Source of the DNA: an uncultured Chlorobiaceae bacterium
GTDB taxonomy: Bacteria; Bacteroidota; Chlorobiia; Chlorobiales; Chlorobiaceae
Direction: 5' to 3'
NCBI GenBank assembly: GCA_903824045.1
Contig: CAIJVD010000006.1
Coordinates: forward strand, 62,001 to 126,000
DNA: 64,000 nucleotides
Of this stretch, positions 46,653-55,784 are shown piece after piece. Both the position numbers and the translations under genes were made by a program. The notes beneath the pieces were generated by a model that ran no database searches, had not been told where the DNA came from, and saw nothing but the letters and a program-made list of their open reading frames with translations. Position 1 is the stretch's first letter; the number at the start of each line of letters is the position of its first letter.

Positions 46653-47699
46653 ATGGCCGATTCCCGATTTTTCATGCCTCCTGAATGGGCATTGCACCAG
46701 GCGACATGGCTCTCCTGGCCCCACAAGCTCGAATCCTGGCCGGGCAAGTTTGAACCTGTCCCGGGTGTTTTTGTCGAGCTTGCCGCATGGTTGAGTGCGT
46801 CCGAAGAGGTGCACATCAACGTACTCAATGAAGCGATGGAGCGGAGTGTTCAGGAACTCTTCAGAAAATCGCCACATGAGCAGCTTCGCCGCGACCGGAT
46901 CTTCCTTCACCGGATTCCGACCAACGATGCGTGGTGCAGGGATCATGGGCCGAACTACGTCTTCCGGCATACCGGCAGAGAGGTCGAAAAAGTGATAGTC
47001 AACTGGGAGTTTAACGCCTGGGGCGGCAAATATGAGCCCTATGATGATGATGACGCCGTCCCTGAACGGATCGCTTCCCTGCAGCACCTGCCGCTTGTAA
47101 CCCCCGGGATGGTGCTTGAGGGTGGAGCAATAGATGTTAACGGCAACGGCCTTCTCCTGACAACGGAAGCCTGTCTGTTAAATCCTAACAGGAACCCTTC
47201 TTTGAGCAGAGAGGAGATTGAACTTCGTTTGGGCAGATATCTGGGTATCGAGAAAATTCTCTGGCTTGGGGAGGGCATTGCTGGAGATGACACGGACGGC
47301 CACGTCGATGACATGGCCCGCTTTGTTGATGCCCAAACCGTCGTGATTGCTGTGGAGGATGATCCTCTTGACGAGAATTATGCAGCTCTCCAGGAGAACT
47401 ACATTCGCCTGAAAGGGTGCATCGATCAAAAGGGGCGTCCGCTCACGGTGCTTAAGCTGCCGATGCCGGCACCTCTTTTCTACGATGGCGAACGTCTGCC
47501 CGCAAGCTACGCAAACTTCTATATCGCCAACTCCGTTGTGCTTGTGCCGACCTACCGCTGTCCCCAGGATGGTGTTGCCATAGAGCTTCTCCAGCACTGT
47601 TTCCCCCACAGGAGGGTTGTCGGTATTGATTGTTCAGATCTTGTATGGGGTCTCGGAGCCATTCACTGTGTCACCCGCGAGGAACCGGCGCTTCCCTGA
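46653..47699 (+). CDS. aguA: Agmatine deiminase
   Basis: 348 aa penta-domain guanidino-group enzyme. Substrate-binding WLSWPHKLESWPG, NDAWCRDHGP and GGAIDVNGNGLLLTTEACLLNPNRN are present, with the nucleophilic Cys at about residue 339 (GAIHCVTRE). It hydrolyses agmatine to N-carbamoylputrescine and ammonia, feeding aguB. Together they form a full putrescine pathway from agmatine, separated by the Ste24 gene. A terminator follows. Confidence 0.95.
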   Translation: MADSRFFMPPEWALHQATWLSWPHKLESWPGKFEPVPGVFVELAAWLSASEEVHINVLNEAMERSVQELFRKSPHEQLRRDRIFLHRIPTNDAWCRDHGPNYVFRHTGREVEKVIVNWEFNAWGGKYEPYDDDDAVPERIASLQHLPLVTPGMVLEGGAIDVNGNGLLLTTEACLLNPNRNPSLSREEIELRLGRYLGIEKILWLGEGIAGDDTDGHVDDMARFVDAQTVVIAVEDDPLDENYAALQENYIRLKGCIDQKGRPLTVLKLPMPAPLFYDGERLPASYANFYIANSVVLVPTYRCPQDGVAIELLQHCFPHRRVVGIDCSDLVWGLGAIHCVTREEPALP

Positions 47700-47747
47700 G
47701 CTGACTGGATCACCATCCGCTTTTTCAAAAAAAGCCCTCTAATAAAT

Positions 47748-47772
47748 ATACCCCGGCTTGCCGGGGCTTTTT
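47748..47772 (+). terminator. Terminator of the FNR-menA-agu region
   Basis: CCCCGGC-tt-GCCGGGG followed by CTTTTTG, 50 bp after the aguA stop. It separates that transcript from the small RNA genes. Confidence 0.85.
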
Positions 47773-47923
47773 GTTAGAGACAACTCGTCCTGAAAAGTGA
47801 CTTTCTGTAGCACATTCTGAGTCACTCATCTCTGGTTTGAGTCTCTCTCCAGGAATAGAGGTATTCAGTTAACTGGCTTTAAAAAAACACGATGCGGTTT
47901 TATTGTTAACATTTACCCTGTTC

Positions 47924-47939
47924 TGGCACGGTAGTTGCA
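47924..47939 (+). promoter_or_regulatory. Sigma-54 promoter of small RNA copy 1
   Basis: TGGCACG-GTAG-TTGCA matches the -24/-12 consensus TGGCAC-N5-TTGCW completely. The GG (47925-47926) and GC (47937-47938) are 12 bp apart, as required. The first transcribed base should be near 47949-47951. Confidence 0.85.
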
Positions 47940-47948
47940 AAATTACTT

Positions 47949-48037
47949 ATGAAAAACCTCGCGCCAGTGAGGTGGAGCCGGTGTAATGGGGGACACCTGC
48001 TCACTAAAAAAAGCGGCTGAAAAGCCGCTTTTTTTTT
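47949..48037 (+). ncRNA. Small RNA copy 1 of a tandem sigma-54-driven pair
   Basis: About 87-nt predicted transcript. Hairpin 1 is ACCTC-gcgccagt-GAGGT. Hairpin 2 is GAGC-c-GGTGT-aatggggg-ACACC-t-GCTC with a G-rich loop. It ends in a strong terminator AGCGGCT-gaaa-AGCCGCT with nine T. The body is ~90% identical to copy 2 (318 bp downstream), including the promoter, while flanking DNA differs, so promoter plus RNA is the duplicated unit. A 23-codon frame starts at the ATG at 47949 (MKNLAPVRWSRCNGGHLLTKKSG), but translation would have to be leaderless. I know no named RNA family that matches. Confidence 0.65.
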
Positions 48038-48241
48038 GTTCAATCTGCAAACAGCATGGTCAGTTCTCTCCGGGAGGAAGTTGTCCGTTGAGGCTACGGG
48101 GCGAGAACAATCTGAGACGATCTGTTCCATCTTGCCTCTCTCTCGAAGCCGAAGGGGAGGGGAGGCTGGTCAAGGTGAAAATCAGCTAACTTGTTTTAAA
48201 ATTGCTTCTTGCTCTGTTTCCTGATGATTTTTCTCTTGTTC

Positions 48242-48257
48242 TGGCACGGTAGTTGCA
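48242..48257 (+). promoter_or_regulatory. Sigma-54 promoter of small RNA copy 2
   Basis: TGGCACG-GTAG-TTGCA, identical to the copy 1 promoter, with GG at 48243-48244 and GC at 48255-48256. A conserved AACTnGnTTTAAAA box lies ~55 bp upstream of the GG in both copies (47871 and 48188). Confidence 0.85.
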
Positions 48258-48266
48258 AAATTACTT

Positions 48267-48352
48267 ATGAAAAACCTCATGCCAGTGAGGTTGAGCCGGT
48301 GTAATGGGGGACACCTGCTCACGAAAAAAGCGGCTGCAAGGCCGCTTTTTTT
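48267..48352 (+). ncRNA. Small RNA copy 2 of the tandem sigma-54-driven pair
   Basis: Predicted 84-nt transcript with the same two hairpins and terminator. Differences from copy 1 fall in loop 1 (GC to AT), in the joining base before hairpin 2, in the linker, and in the terminator, where the changes keep the stem paired (AGCGGC-tgcaag-GCCGCT). Hairpin 2 with its GGGGG loop is unchanged. The terminator also faces the 3' end of mdh on the other strand, so it can end both transcripts. Confidence 0.65.
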
Positions 48353-48380
48353 CGTTATGGATTGAACTCTTTCTTAAGCT

Positions 48381-49319
<939 letters not shown>

Positions 49320-49396
49320 TCAATTAGTTGATGGTGTAGAGGATAATTGCAATAGAGATGTTCGGCGCGTCAGGCCTGCCCAATTTCAGCGACTCA

Positions 49397-49432
49397 TAAA
49401 AAAAAGCCGCCTTGACAGAAGACGGCTTTTCT
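49397..49432 (-). terminator. Terminator of rplU-rpmA
   Basis: On the minus strand AAAAGCCG-tCTT-ctgtc-AAGg-CGGCTTTTTTTT, 30 bp after the rpmA stop. Confidence 0.85.
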
Positions 49433-49461
49433 AATATAAAGCTTTTTGCAGGACGAAAAAA

Positions 49462-49716
49462 TCAGGCAGGGACGATGTCGACCTGTTTTTTGTTGCTGCG
49501 TCCATTGCGGAAGGTAACAACGCCATCCGTCAGTGCGAAAATGGTATGGTCGCGACCAAGTCCTGCGTTGGCGCCCGCTCTGATAACGGTGCCTCTCTGG
49601 CGGACAATGATGGTTCCTGCTGCTACAGTCGAACCGCCGGCAGCCTTGACACCAAGATATTTAGGGTTACTGTCGCGTCCGTTTTTCGTCGATCCGCCAC
49701 CTTTTTTATGTGCCAT
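49462..49716 (-). CDS. rpmA: Ribosomal protein L27
   Basis: 84 aa, normal length. The N-terminal [27 protein letters not shown] block, which reaches the peptidyl transferase centre, is complete and has no processing extension. Second gene of the conserved rplU-rpmA pair, 40 bp after rplU. Confidence 0.97.
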   Translation of the reverse strand: MAHKKGGGSTKNGRDSNPKYLGVKAAGGSTVAAGTIIVRQRGTVIRAGANAGLGRDHTIFALTDGVVTFRNGRSNKKQVDIVPA

Positions 49717-49756
49717 GGGAAATAAAAATTAACGTTAAAGATCCTGTTCTCTATTC

Positions 49757-50056
49757 TTAAAGCGAAACAACTTCAATCTGTGTCATCTGCTGACGGTGAC
49801 CGTTTCTTGACTGGTAGCGTTTTCTGCGTTTTTTCTTGAAAACGACGACTTTGTCATCCTTGACATGATCAAGAACTTTGGCCTGAACGGTGCTGGCAGA
49901 ATTCAGAGTGGTATTTGCTCCGTCAATCTGTGCGATGGAAGCAACGGCAAAGGTCTGGCCAATTGCAGTCTGTTGTCTGGGAACGAACAGCGTGTCCCCC
50001 TTGGAAACGAGAAATTGTTTATCGGAAATCTTGATCAGCGCCTGCATCTTGCTCAT
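49757..50056 (-). CDS. rplU: Ribosomal protein L21
   Basis: 99 aa. Family features MQALIKISDKQFLVSKGD and the basic C-terminal KKKRRKRYQSRNGHRQQMT (L21 signature). It binds 23S rRNA in the large subunit and is partnered with L20. First gene of the rplU-rpmA operon. Confidence 0.97.
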   Translation of the reverse strand: MSKMQALIKISDKQFLVSKGDTLFVPRQQTAIGQTFAVASIAQIDGANTTLNSASTVQAKVLDHVKDDKVVVFKKKRRKRYQSRNGHRQQMTQIEVVSL

Positions 50057-50111
50057 AGTTTATGTGATAAAGGTCTCAAATATAGTATTTATTCCCTCAT
50101 AATCAAAAAAC

Positions 50112-50563
50112 TCAGAGAAGAAAGAACGTTAGCAGAAGGAGTATGGCAAACATCGAAAGCGAAAGGGCGAAGAGCCTGTACCAGTTGCTGAATTCAGCGG
50201 TTTTGCAGAGATAGTTGAGAGGCCTGTGAAGCGGATGATGTAGCCCATGGCCACTGCCGCCTGCACCACCAGAAGGGCCGTTTTGACGAAGACCCACTCG
50301 CACCATCCGTGATAGAGCCAAGCGAGCAGAGTTTCGGAGAGGATGACCCCGATAAAGGCTACATCGGCAACCTTTGTCTCTCTTTTGTTGAACTGTTTCA
50401 GGATTGCGGCATACTTCGGGGCATCACTGGCGTTGTCGGTCAGTTCAGGCTCAAGGGTTTTCAGAAGAAAGAGCGATGCAAGGACGGTGCGGAACCATGC
50501 GGCAAAAGAGGTGATGTGCATCAGGCGCAGCAGTGCGTGAAGGTCCATTCGTCCGATCCTCAA
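50112..50563 (-). pseudogene. Frameshifted four-helix membrane protein (CopD/DUF-type)
   Basis: Two overlapping frames make one protein. The first (start 50563) gives MHITSFAAWFRTVLASLFLL, KVADVAFIGVILSETLLAWLY and TALLVVQAAVAMGYIIRFTG (three TM). The neighbouring frame continues LNYLCKTAEFSNWYRLFALSLSMFAILLLLTFF (fourth TM) to TGA at 50112. The first frame instead runs into an unrelated tail (PFRFRCLPYSFC). A single-base shift near 50215-50225 explains this. Conserved His in the first helix (RLMHITSF) suggests a CopD-like haem or copper membrane family. It may be a true mutation or a sequencing error. Confidence 0.7.
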
Positions 50564-50752
50564 TTGGGTTTGATAGCGTCTTTCTTCCGCTCAAGATCGC
50601 CTCTTTCCCGGTTGTTGTCAATAATGCCAGGTAACCTCAATGGCTGCTATTGCGTGCACGGTTTGTATATTTGGGCGCGCTGAAGTAGCTTCCACTCTCC
50701 GGGCGCCGGGGCCGAGGCGGCCGTAACCTCCATAATTGATGATGACTACGTT

Positions 50753-53383
50753 ATGACCAGAGAAAAGGGCAGTGCACCCAAGGAGCTCTCTCCGATGATG
50801 CGCCAGTATCTGGAGGTCAAGGAGCGCTACCCTGATTTCCTTCTGCTTTTCAGGGTCGGCGACTTTTATGAGACATTTTTTGACGATGCAAGGGAGGTCT
50901 CCGGTGCCTTGAACATCGTCTTGACCAGGCGCTCCAACGGTTCCTCCGCGGAGGTTCCCATGGCCGGGTTCCCTCATCATGCAAGCGAAGGCTATATCGC
51001 CAAACTGGTCAAGAAGGGCTACAAGGTTGCCGTATGCGACCAGGTTGAGGACCCTGCCGCCGCCAAAGGGATCGTTCGGCGCGAGGTTACCGATATTGTC
51101 ACTCCCGGCATAACCTTCAGCGACAAGATTCTTGACGACCGTCACAACAACTATCTTTGTGCGGTAGCCTATATAAAGGATGGCCGGACGCTGGTAGCCG
51201 GAGTCGCCTTCATCGACGTGACGACGGCTGAGTTCAGCGTTGCCTCCATGCACCCGTCTGAGCTCAGGGATTTCATTCTTTCCCTTCACCCCGCCGAGAT
51301 TCTCTACTCTTCTGCCGATCGGGAGCGGGCGGAGCTTCTCAGGAAAGAGCTGCCGCCGGAGGCGCTTTTGACAGAGCTCGACGCATGGATGTTCAGCGAG
51401 GACCAGACTGCAGAGATCCTTGCACGACACTTCAAGACCCACTCCCTCAAGGGGTTCGGCATAGAGGAGAACCGCGCAGGCAAGGTTGCCGCGGGAGTTA
51501 TTCTCCAGTATCTCGAAGAGACCCGTCAGAACCGCCTTCACTATATCACCCGCATCACCCAGGTGCAGAGCGGCGAGTATATGACCCTCGATTTGCAGAC
51601 CAAGAGAAACCTTGAAATCATCTCTTCAATGCAGGACGGAACCCTGAACGGCAGCCTGCTTCAGGTGATGGACCGCACCAGGAACCCCATGGGGGCTCGG
51701 CTTATCCGCCGCTGGCTTCAGCGTCCGCTCAGAAGGATAGAGGATATCAGGCTCCGTCTTGACGCGGTCGAAGAGCTGACGGAGCGGAAGGAGCTGCGCG
51801 AGGGGCTCACCGAGCAGCTCTCGGCAATCAACGATCTTGAGCGATCGCTTGCTCGTATAGCGACGTTCCGAACCATTCCGAGGGAGGTACGCCAGCTCGG
51901 TCTTTCGCTTGCCTCACTGCCCCTCATGCGTGAGCTTCTTGAAGGGGCCGCCTCCGAGCGCCTCACCTGGCTTTCAGCTCATCTCCAGCCGATGCCGGAG
52001 CTTGCGGCACAAATCGAAGAGGCAATCGATCCCGAATCCGGTGGTTCGATGCGTGAGGGCGGCTATATCCGGAGCGGCAGCAATGCCGAGCTCGATGAGC
52101 TGCGCGCCATCTCTTCGACGGCAAAGTACCGCCTCATGGAGATTCAGCAGGAGGAGCGCCGGAACACCTCGATCTCATCACTCAAGGTGCAGTTCAACAA
52201 GGTGTTCGGCTACTATATCGAAATCAGCCGTTCGAATCTCGACAAGGTCCCCGACTACTATGAGAAAAAACAGACCCTTGTCAATGCCGAGCGCTATACC
52301 ATTGCGTCGCTCAAGGAGTATGAGGAGAAGATTCTCAACGCCGAGGAGAAGAGCCTTGCTCTCGAGGCCCAGCTCTTCCATGAGCTCTGCCTTTTGATTG
52401 CCACTCATGCTTCACGGATTCAGGCTATTGCGGCCCTCATAGCCGAACTTGACGCCCTCACCTCGTTTGCCCAGTGTGCCGTGCAGTACGGCTACAGCAA
52501 GCCGGAGATGATGGAGCACTCCGACATTTCGATCAAGGGTGGTCGCCATCCGGTGCTCGAACGGATGATGAGCGTCGAGGAGCCATACGTTTCGAATGAC
52601 TGCCACTTCGACGGCGCACAGAAGATGCTGATCATTACAGGCCCGAACATGGCCGGAAAAAGTTCATTCCTGCGTCAGACAGGATTGATCGTCCTGCTTG
52701 CGCAGGCAGGGAGCTTTGTGCCGGCCGAAAGCGCCGAGATAGGCCTTGTCGACCGCATCTTTACCCGAGTCGGCGCCTCCGACAACCTTGCTTCGGGCGA
52801 AAGTACCTTCCTTGTCGAGATGAACGAGGCGGCAAACATTCTCAACAATGCCACCTCGAAGAGTCTTCTCCTGCTTGACGAGATCGGCCGGGGAACCAGC
52901 ACCTTCGACGGCATGTCGATTGCCTGGTCGATGAGCGAATATATTTGCAGTTCAATCGGCGCCCGAACCCTTTTTGCAACCCACTACCATGAGCTCGCCG
53001 AGCTTGAGGGCCGTCTCCAGGGCGTCGTGAACTTCAATGCCACCGTTATCGAGAGTGCCGACCGGGTTATCTTTCTTCGCAAGATCGTCAGGGGTTCGAC
53101 CGACAACAGCTACGGCATTGAGGTCGCTAAAATGGCAGGAATGCCCGGGGAGGTCATTGTGCGTGCAAGAGAGATTCTTGCCGGCATGGAGAAGCGCGAT
53201 ATTGAAATCCCCATCGATCGTCCGGTGCGCCAGAAAAGCTTCCAGATCAGCCTCTTCGAAGAGTCCGACAGCAAGCTGCTTAAGGCGCTTGAGTCGATCG
53301 ACCTCGACCGGCTGACCCCGCTTGATGCACTCCTTGAGCTCAAGAAACTTCAGGATCTCGCACGAACCGGCAGGAACGCATGA
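50753..53383 (+). CDS. mutS: DNA mismatch repair protein MutS
   Basis: 876 aa. The N-terminal mismatch-reading motif [14 protein letters not shown] (Phe-x-Glu variant FYE) is followed by connector, lever and clamp domains. The ABC-type ATPase has Walker [14 protein letters not shown] at about residue 630 and [12 protein letters not shown], then the C-terminal helix-turn-helix. It recognises base mismatches and starts repair with MutL. Its stop overlaps the next gene's start (ATGA), so the radical SAM gene is co-translated with it. Confidence 0.96.
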   Translation: MTREKGSAPKELSPMMRQYLEVKERYPDFLLLFRVGDFYETFFDDAREVSGALNIVLTRRSNGSSAEVPMAGFPHHASEGYIAKLVKKGYKVAVCDQVEDPAAAKGIVRREVTDIVTPGITFSDKILDDRHNNYLCAVAYIKDGRTLVAGVAFIDVTTAEFSVASMHPSELRDFILSLHPAEILYSSADRERAELLRKELPPEALLTELDAWMFSEDQTAEILARHFKTHSLKGFGIEENRAGKVAAGVILQYLEETRQNRLHYITRITQVQSGEYMTLDLQTKRNLEIISSMQDGTLNGSLLQVMDRTRNPMGARLIRRWLQRPLRRIEDIRLRLDAVEELTERKELREGLTEQLSAINDLERSLARIATFRTIPREVRQLGLSLASLPLMRELLEGAASERLTWLSAHLQPMPELAAQIEEAIDPESGGSMREGGYIRSGSNAELDELRAISSTAKYRLMEIQQEERRNTSISSLKVQFNKVFGYYIEISRSNLDKVPDYYEKKQTLVNAERYTIASLKEYEEKILNAEEKSLALEAQLFHELCLLIATHASRIQAIAALIAELDALTSFAQCAVQYGYSKPEMMEHSDISIKGGRHPVLERMMSVEEPYVSNDCHFDGAQKMLIITGPNMAGKSSFLRQTGLIVLLAQAGSFVPAESAEIGLVDRIFTRVGASDNLASGESTFLVEMNEAANILNNATSKSLLLLDEIGRGTSTFDGMSIAWSMSEYICSSIGARTLFATHYHELAELEGRLQGVVNFNATVIESADRVIFLRKIVRGSTDNSYGIEVAKMAGMPGEVIVRAREILAGMEKRDIEIPIDRPVRQKSFQISLFEESDSKLLKALESIDLDRLTPLDALLELKKLQDLARTGRNA

Positions 53384-54822
53384 CGGCCGGCGCTGCACAA
53401 CAGCAGAAATCGGTACTGCTGGTCTTCATTCAGGCCGACAGCGGGGTGGACGGCGCCTCATTGCTCGACAGCGCTTCAGCCCGACGCGGTTTTTTCAGCT
53501 CGTTCAAGGAGCAGGCCTTCAGCCAGGTCATCCGGCGGGCACAGTTTGCCATTCCGCCGCTCGCGCTTATGATTCTCAGCTCAGTGAAAGTTCCGGGAGT
53601 AACCCAGAGCATTTGCGACCTCCGCTTCGACACGCTTCCGCTCGACCGGCACTGGGACCTTGCAGGCATCAGCGTGCAGACCGGAGCGGTGAAGCCCGCA
53701 TTTGATCTTGCCCGTATACTTCGCTCGAGGGGGATCAAGGTTGTGCTTGGAGGCCCTTATGTTACCATTTTTCCCGAGCGGTGCCGCGATCACGCCGATC
53801 TGCTGGTGATCGGCGAGGCCGACGAGATATGGAAAGAGGTTCAGGAGGATCTCTCTCGTGGCACACTGAAGAGGGAGTACCGGGTCGGGAGCTTTCCCGA
53901 TCTCTCCATAGACCGTCCCGTCAGCAAGAGCGCGCTCCAGATCGGAAGCTATTTTACCACCAACGTAGTGCAGACCACGCGGGGCTGCCCCTACAGCTGC
54001 GATTTCTGCAATGTCCATGTCATGAACGGCCACCGGCTTCGTCATCGCAGCATCGACGCAATCAAGAGGGAGGTTGAGGAGTTTCTGCAGCAGGACAAGC
54101 GGATATTTTTCTTTCTCGACGACACCGTCAATGCCGATGAAGCCTATGCCCTGAAACTCTTTACGGAGCTGATCCCCTACCAGATTAGCTGGGTAGGCCA
54201 GGCTACCACTGCTCTTGGCGAAAAGCCGAAGCTGCTTGAGGCCTTTGCCCGGTCAGGTTGCGGCGCCTTGCTTGTCGGCATTGAGAGCCTCGAAGACGGC
54301 AGTAATCATGCACATCAGAAGTTTCATAACCCGGCGGCCCGGCAGGCCGAGTGCATAAAGCGGATCCGCCAGGCAGGCATCTGCGTCTATGGCAGTTTCA
54401 TCTACGGTCTTGACGGCGACACGCTCTCCCTACCCGAAAGGCTCGAAGAGTTCATCGAGGATACCGGCATTGATGTTCCCGGAATCAACCTGCTCCGCCC
54501 GATTCCCGGCACCGGCGTATTCAGCCGTCTTGCCCGGGAGGGGCGTCTTCTGCACTCTCCGGAAGATCATGACGCATTTCGCTTCTCATGGGGCCAGGAG
54601 ATGCTCTACCTTCCGAAGCAGATTCCGCTCGAAGAGTTCATCCCGAGCTATACGGCCCTGACCCGCAGGGTATTCACCGCTTCCAATGCCCTGAAACGGG
54701 CGGTGAGCGCTCCCCGCCTGCGCTCCGCAGTGCTCATGTTCAATCTGCTCTACGTTCACATGTACGGGCTTTCACGCAAGGACCTTCACCGCCAGCTGAG
54801 GGAGTTGAGCAACGATGGGTGA
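53380..54822 (+). CDS. B12-binding-domain radical SAM protein
   Basis: 480 aa. An N-terminal cobalamin-binding-like Rossmann domain ([15 protein letters not shown]) is followed by the radical SAM cluster motif CPYSCDFC (about residue 202) and a C-terminal DUF4070-like extension ([22 protein letters not shown]). Such enzymes do radical methylations or rearrangements on hopanoids, chlorophylls and lipids. The chlorosome pigment methylases BchQ and BchR belong to the same superfamily, so a pigment role cannot be excluded, but nothing specific supports it. It is coupled to mutS and ends at a strong terminator. Confidence 0.82.
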   Translation: MTAGAAQQQKSVLLVFIQADSGVDGASLLDSASARRGFFSSFKEQAFSQVIRRAQFAIPPLALMILSSVKVPGVTQSICDLRFDTLPLDRHWDLAGISVQTGAVKPAFDLARILRSRGIKVVLGGPYVTIFPERCRDHADLLVIGEADEIWKEVQEDLSRGTLKREYRVGSFPDLSIDRPVSKSALQIGSYFTTNVVQTTRGCPYSCDFCNVHVMNGHRLRHRSIDAIKREVEEFLQQDKRIFFFLDDTVNADEAYALKLFTELIPYQISWVGQATTALGEKPKLLEAFARSGCGALLVGIESLEDGSNHAHQKFHNPAARQAECIKRIRQAGICVYGSFIYGLDGDTLSLPERLEEFIEDTGIDVPGINLLRPIPGTGVFSRLAREGRLLHSPEDHDAFRFSWGQEMLYLPKQIPLEEFIPSYTALTRRVFTASNALKRAVSAPRLRSAVLMFNLLYVHMYGLSRKDLHRQLRELSNDG

Positions 54823-54835
54823 GGCAGAAACCAGA

Positions 54836-54875
54836 GAAGGGCCCACCGGTATGGTTATCGGTGGGCCCTTCTTTA
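54836..54875 (+). terminator. Terminator of the mutS operon
   Basis: GAAGGGCCCACCG-gtatggttat-CGGTGGGCCCTTC followed by TTTATT. Confidence 0.9.
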
Positions 54876-54903
54876 TTCAATAGTTCCGTCTTTCAGTCTG
54901 CTC

Positions 54904-55608
54904 TCAATCCCTGACACAGCGGAGTGATGCGCCAGCGGTTTTTGGCAAAGCATCAAGCGTGATGACAGATGCTGGAAAGTCGAAGGTTGCGCTCCAGGAG
55001 TCGTTTTTAGCGTGTTCTGAGGAGGACCACAGCACTGCATTTTCTCCCTGAAGTCTGAATTTTGCGTTATGCGACTCCCTCAGCCCTACCGGAACAGCCC
55101 TGAAATAGACGGTACGCTCAACACCAAGATGCGGATAGCGCCACTGCAGTGCCTCTGGTGAGTGGATATCCCTATTGGAAACCGGATGGCCGCCGAGTGA
55201 AGTAGCCAGAGTCTTCAGCTCTTTGAGGGTTGGGACATGCCACCCTTTTGGCGCCACTCCTCTCGGGTCATTCACGGCATACCAGTTGTAGAGCAGACCG
55301 CTTTTCTCTCTGTTATGCGGGTCATTGCTGACATAGCACCAGGCGCCCTCTCCCTTTGCAGCCGCGTCAAGCCACTCCTCTGCGGTTTTTGCATGGCGGA
55401 TCGGATCCCCATTGCGGTATCTGGTGACACTCAGGTTGTTTCTCGTCCAGAACTGATTGACAATGTGTACGAAGTTAATTTCACCGTTTTCCGAATCGGC
55501 AGAGCGTACGGCCTCTTCTGCCCCTTCTGCCTTGATTGCGGGAAGTGAGGTGATAACGGTAAGTGCCAGGATAAGCATGCTGAAGATGCTCGTTTTTCTC
55601 TTTCTCAT
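54904..55608 (-). CDS. FISUMP-domain exported protein
   Basis: 234 aa. The signal peptide (MLILALTVITSLPAIKA) is followed by the Fibrobacter succinogenes major paralogous domain signature: LSVTRYRNGDPI, GAWCYVSNDP, GLLYNWYAVNDPRGVAPKGWHVPTLKELKTL, LWSSSEH and a C-terminal LRCVRD. The function of the domain is unknown; it is common in Bacteroidetes/Fibrobacteres/Chlorobi secreted and surface proteins. No sorting tail is present. It is a single gene. Confidence 0.9.
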   Translation of the reverse strand: MRKRKTSIFSMLILALTVITSLPAIKAEGAEEAVRSADSENGEINFVHIVNQFWTRNNLSVTRYRNGDPIRHAKTAEEWLDAAAKGEGAWCYVSNDPHNREKSGLLYNWYAVNDPRGVAPKGWHVPTLKELKTLATSLGGHPVSNRDIHSPEALQWRYPHLGVERTVYFRAVPVGLRESHNAKFRLQGENAVLWSSSEHAKNDSWSATFDFPASVITLDALPKTAGASLRCVRD

Positions 55609-55784
55609 GGGTATTCTCTGTTTTGTTTTGTGGATGACTGTTTTTCGAAAATGGGGTTGTATCTCGACCTTGTTTCTGAAAACAGAATACCACCCCGACG
55701 CTTAAGCAAGGCTTAACTGAACCTTAAAAGAGAGTGAAAAATGAGGAGTGTGAGCTCAATCGGGGAGTTGCGGCCACGATATGG

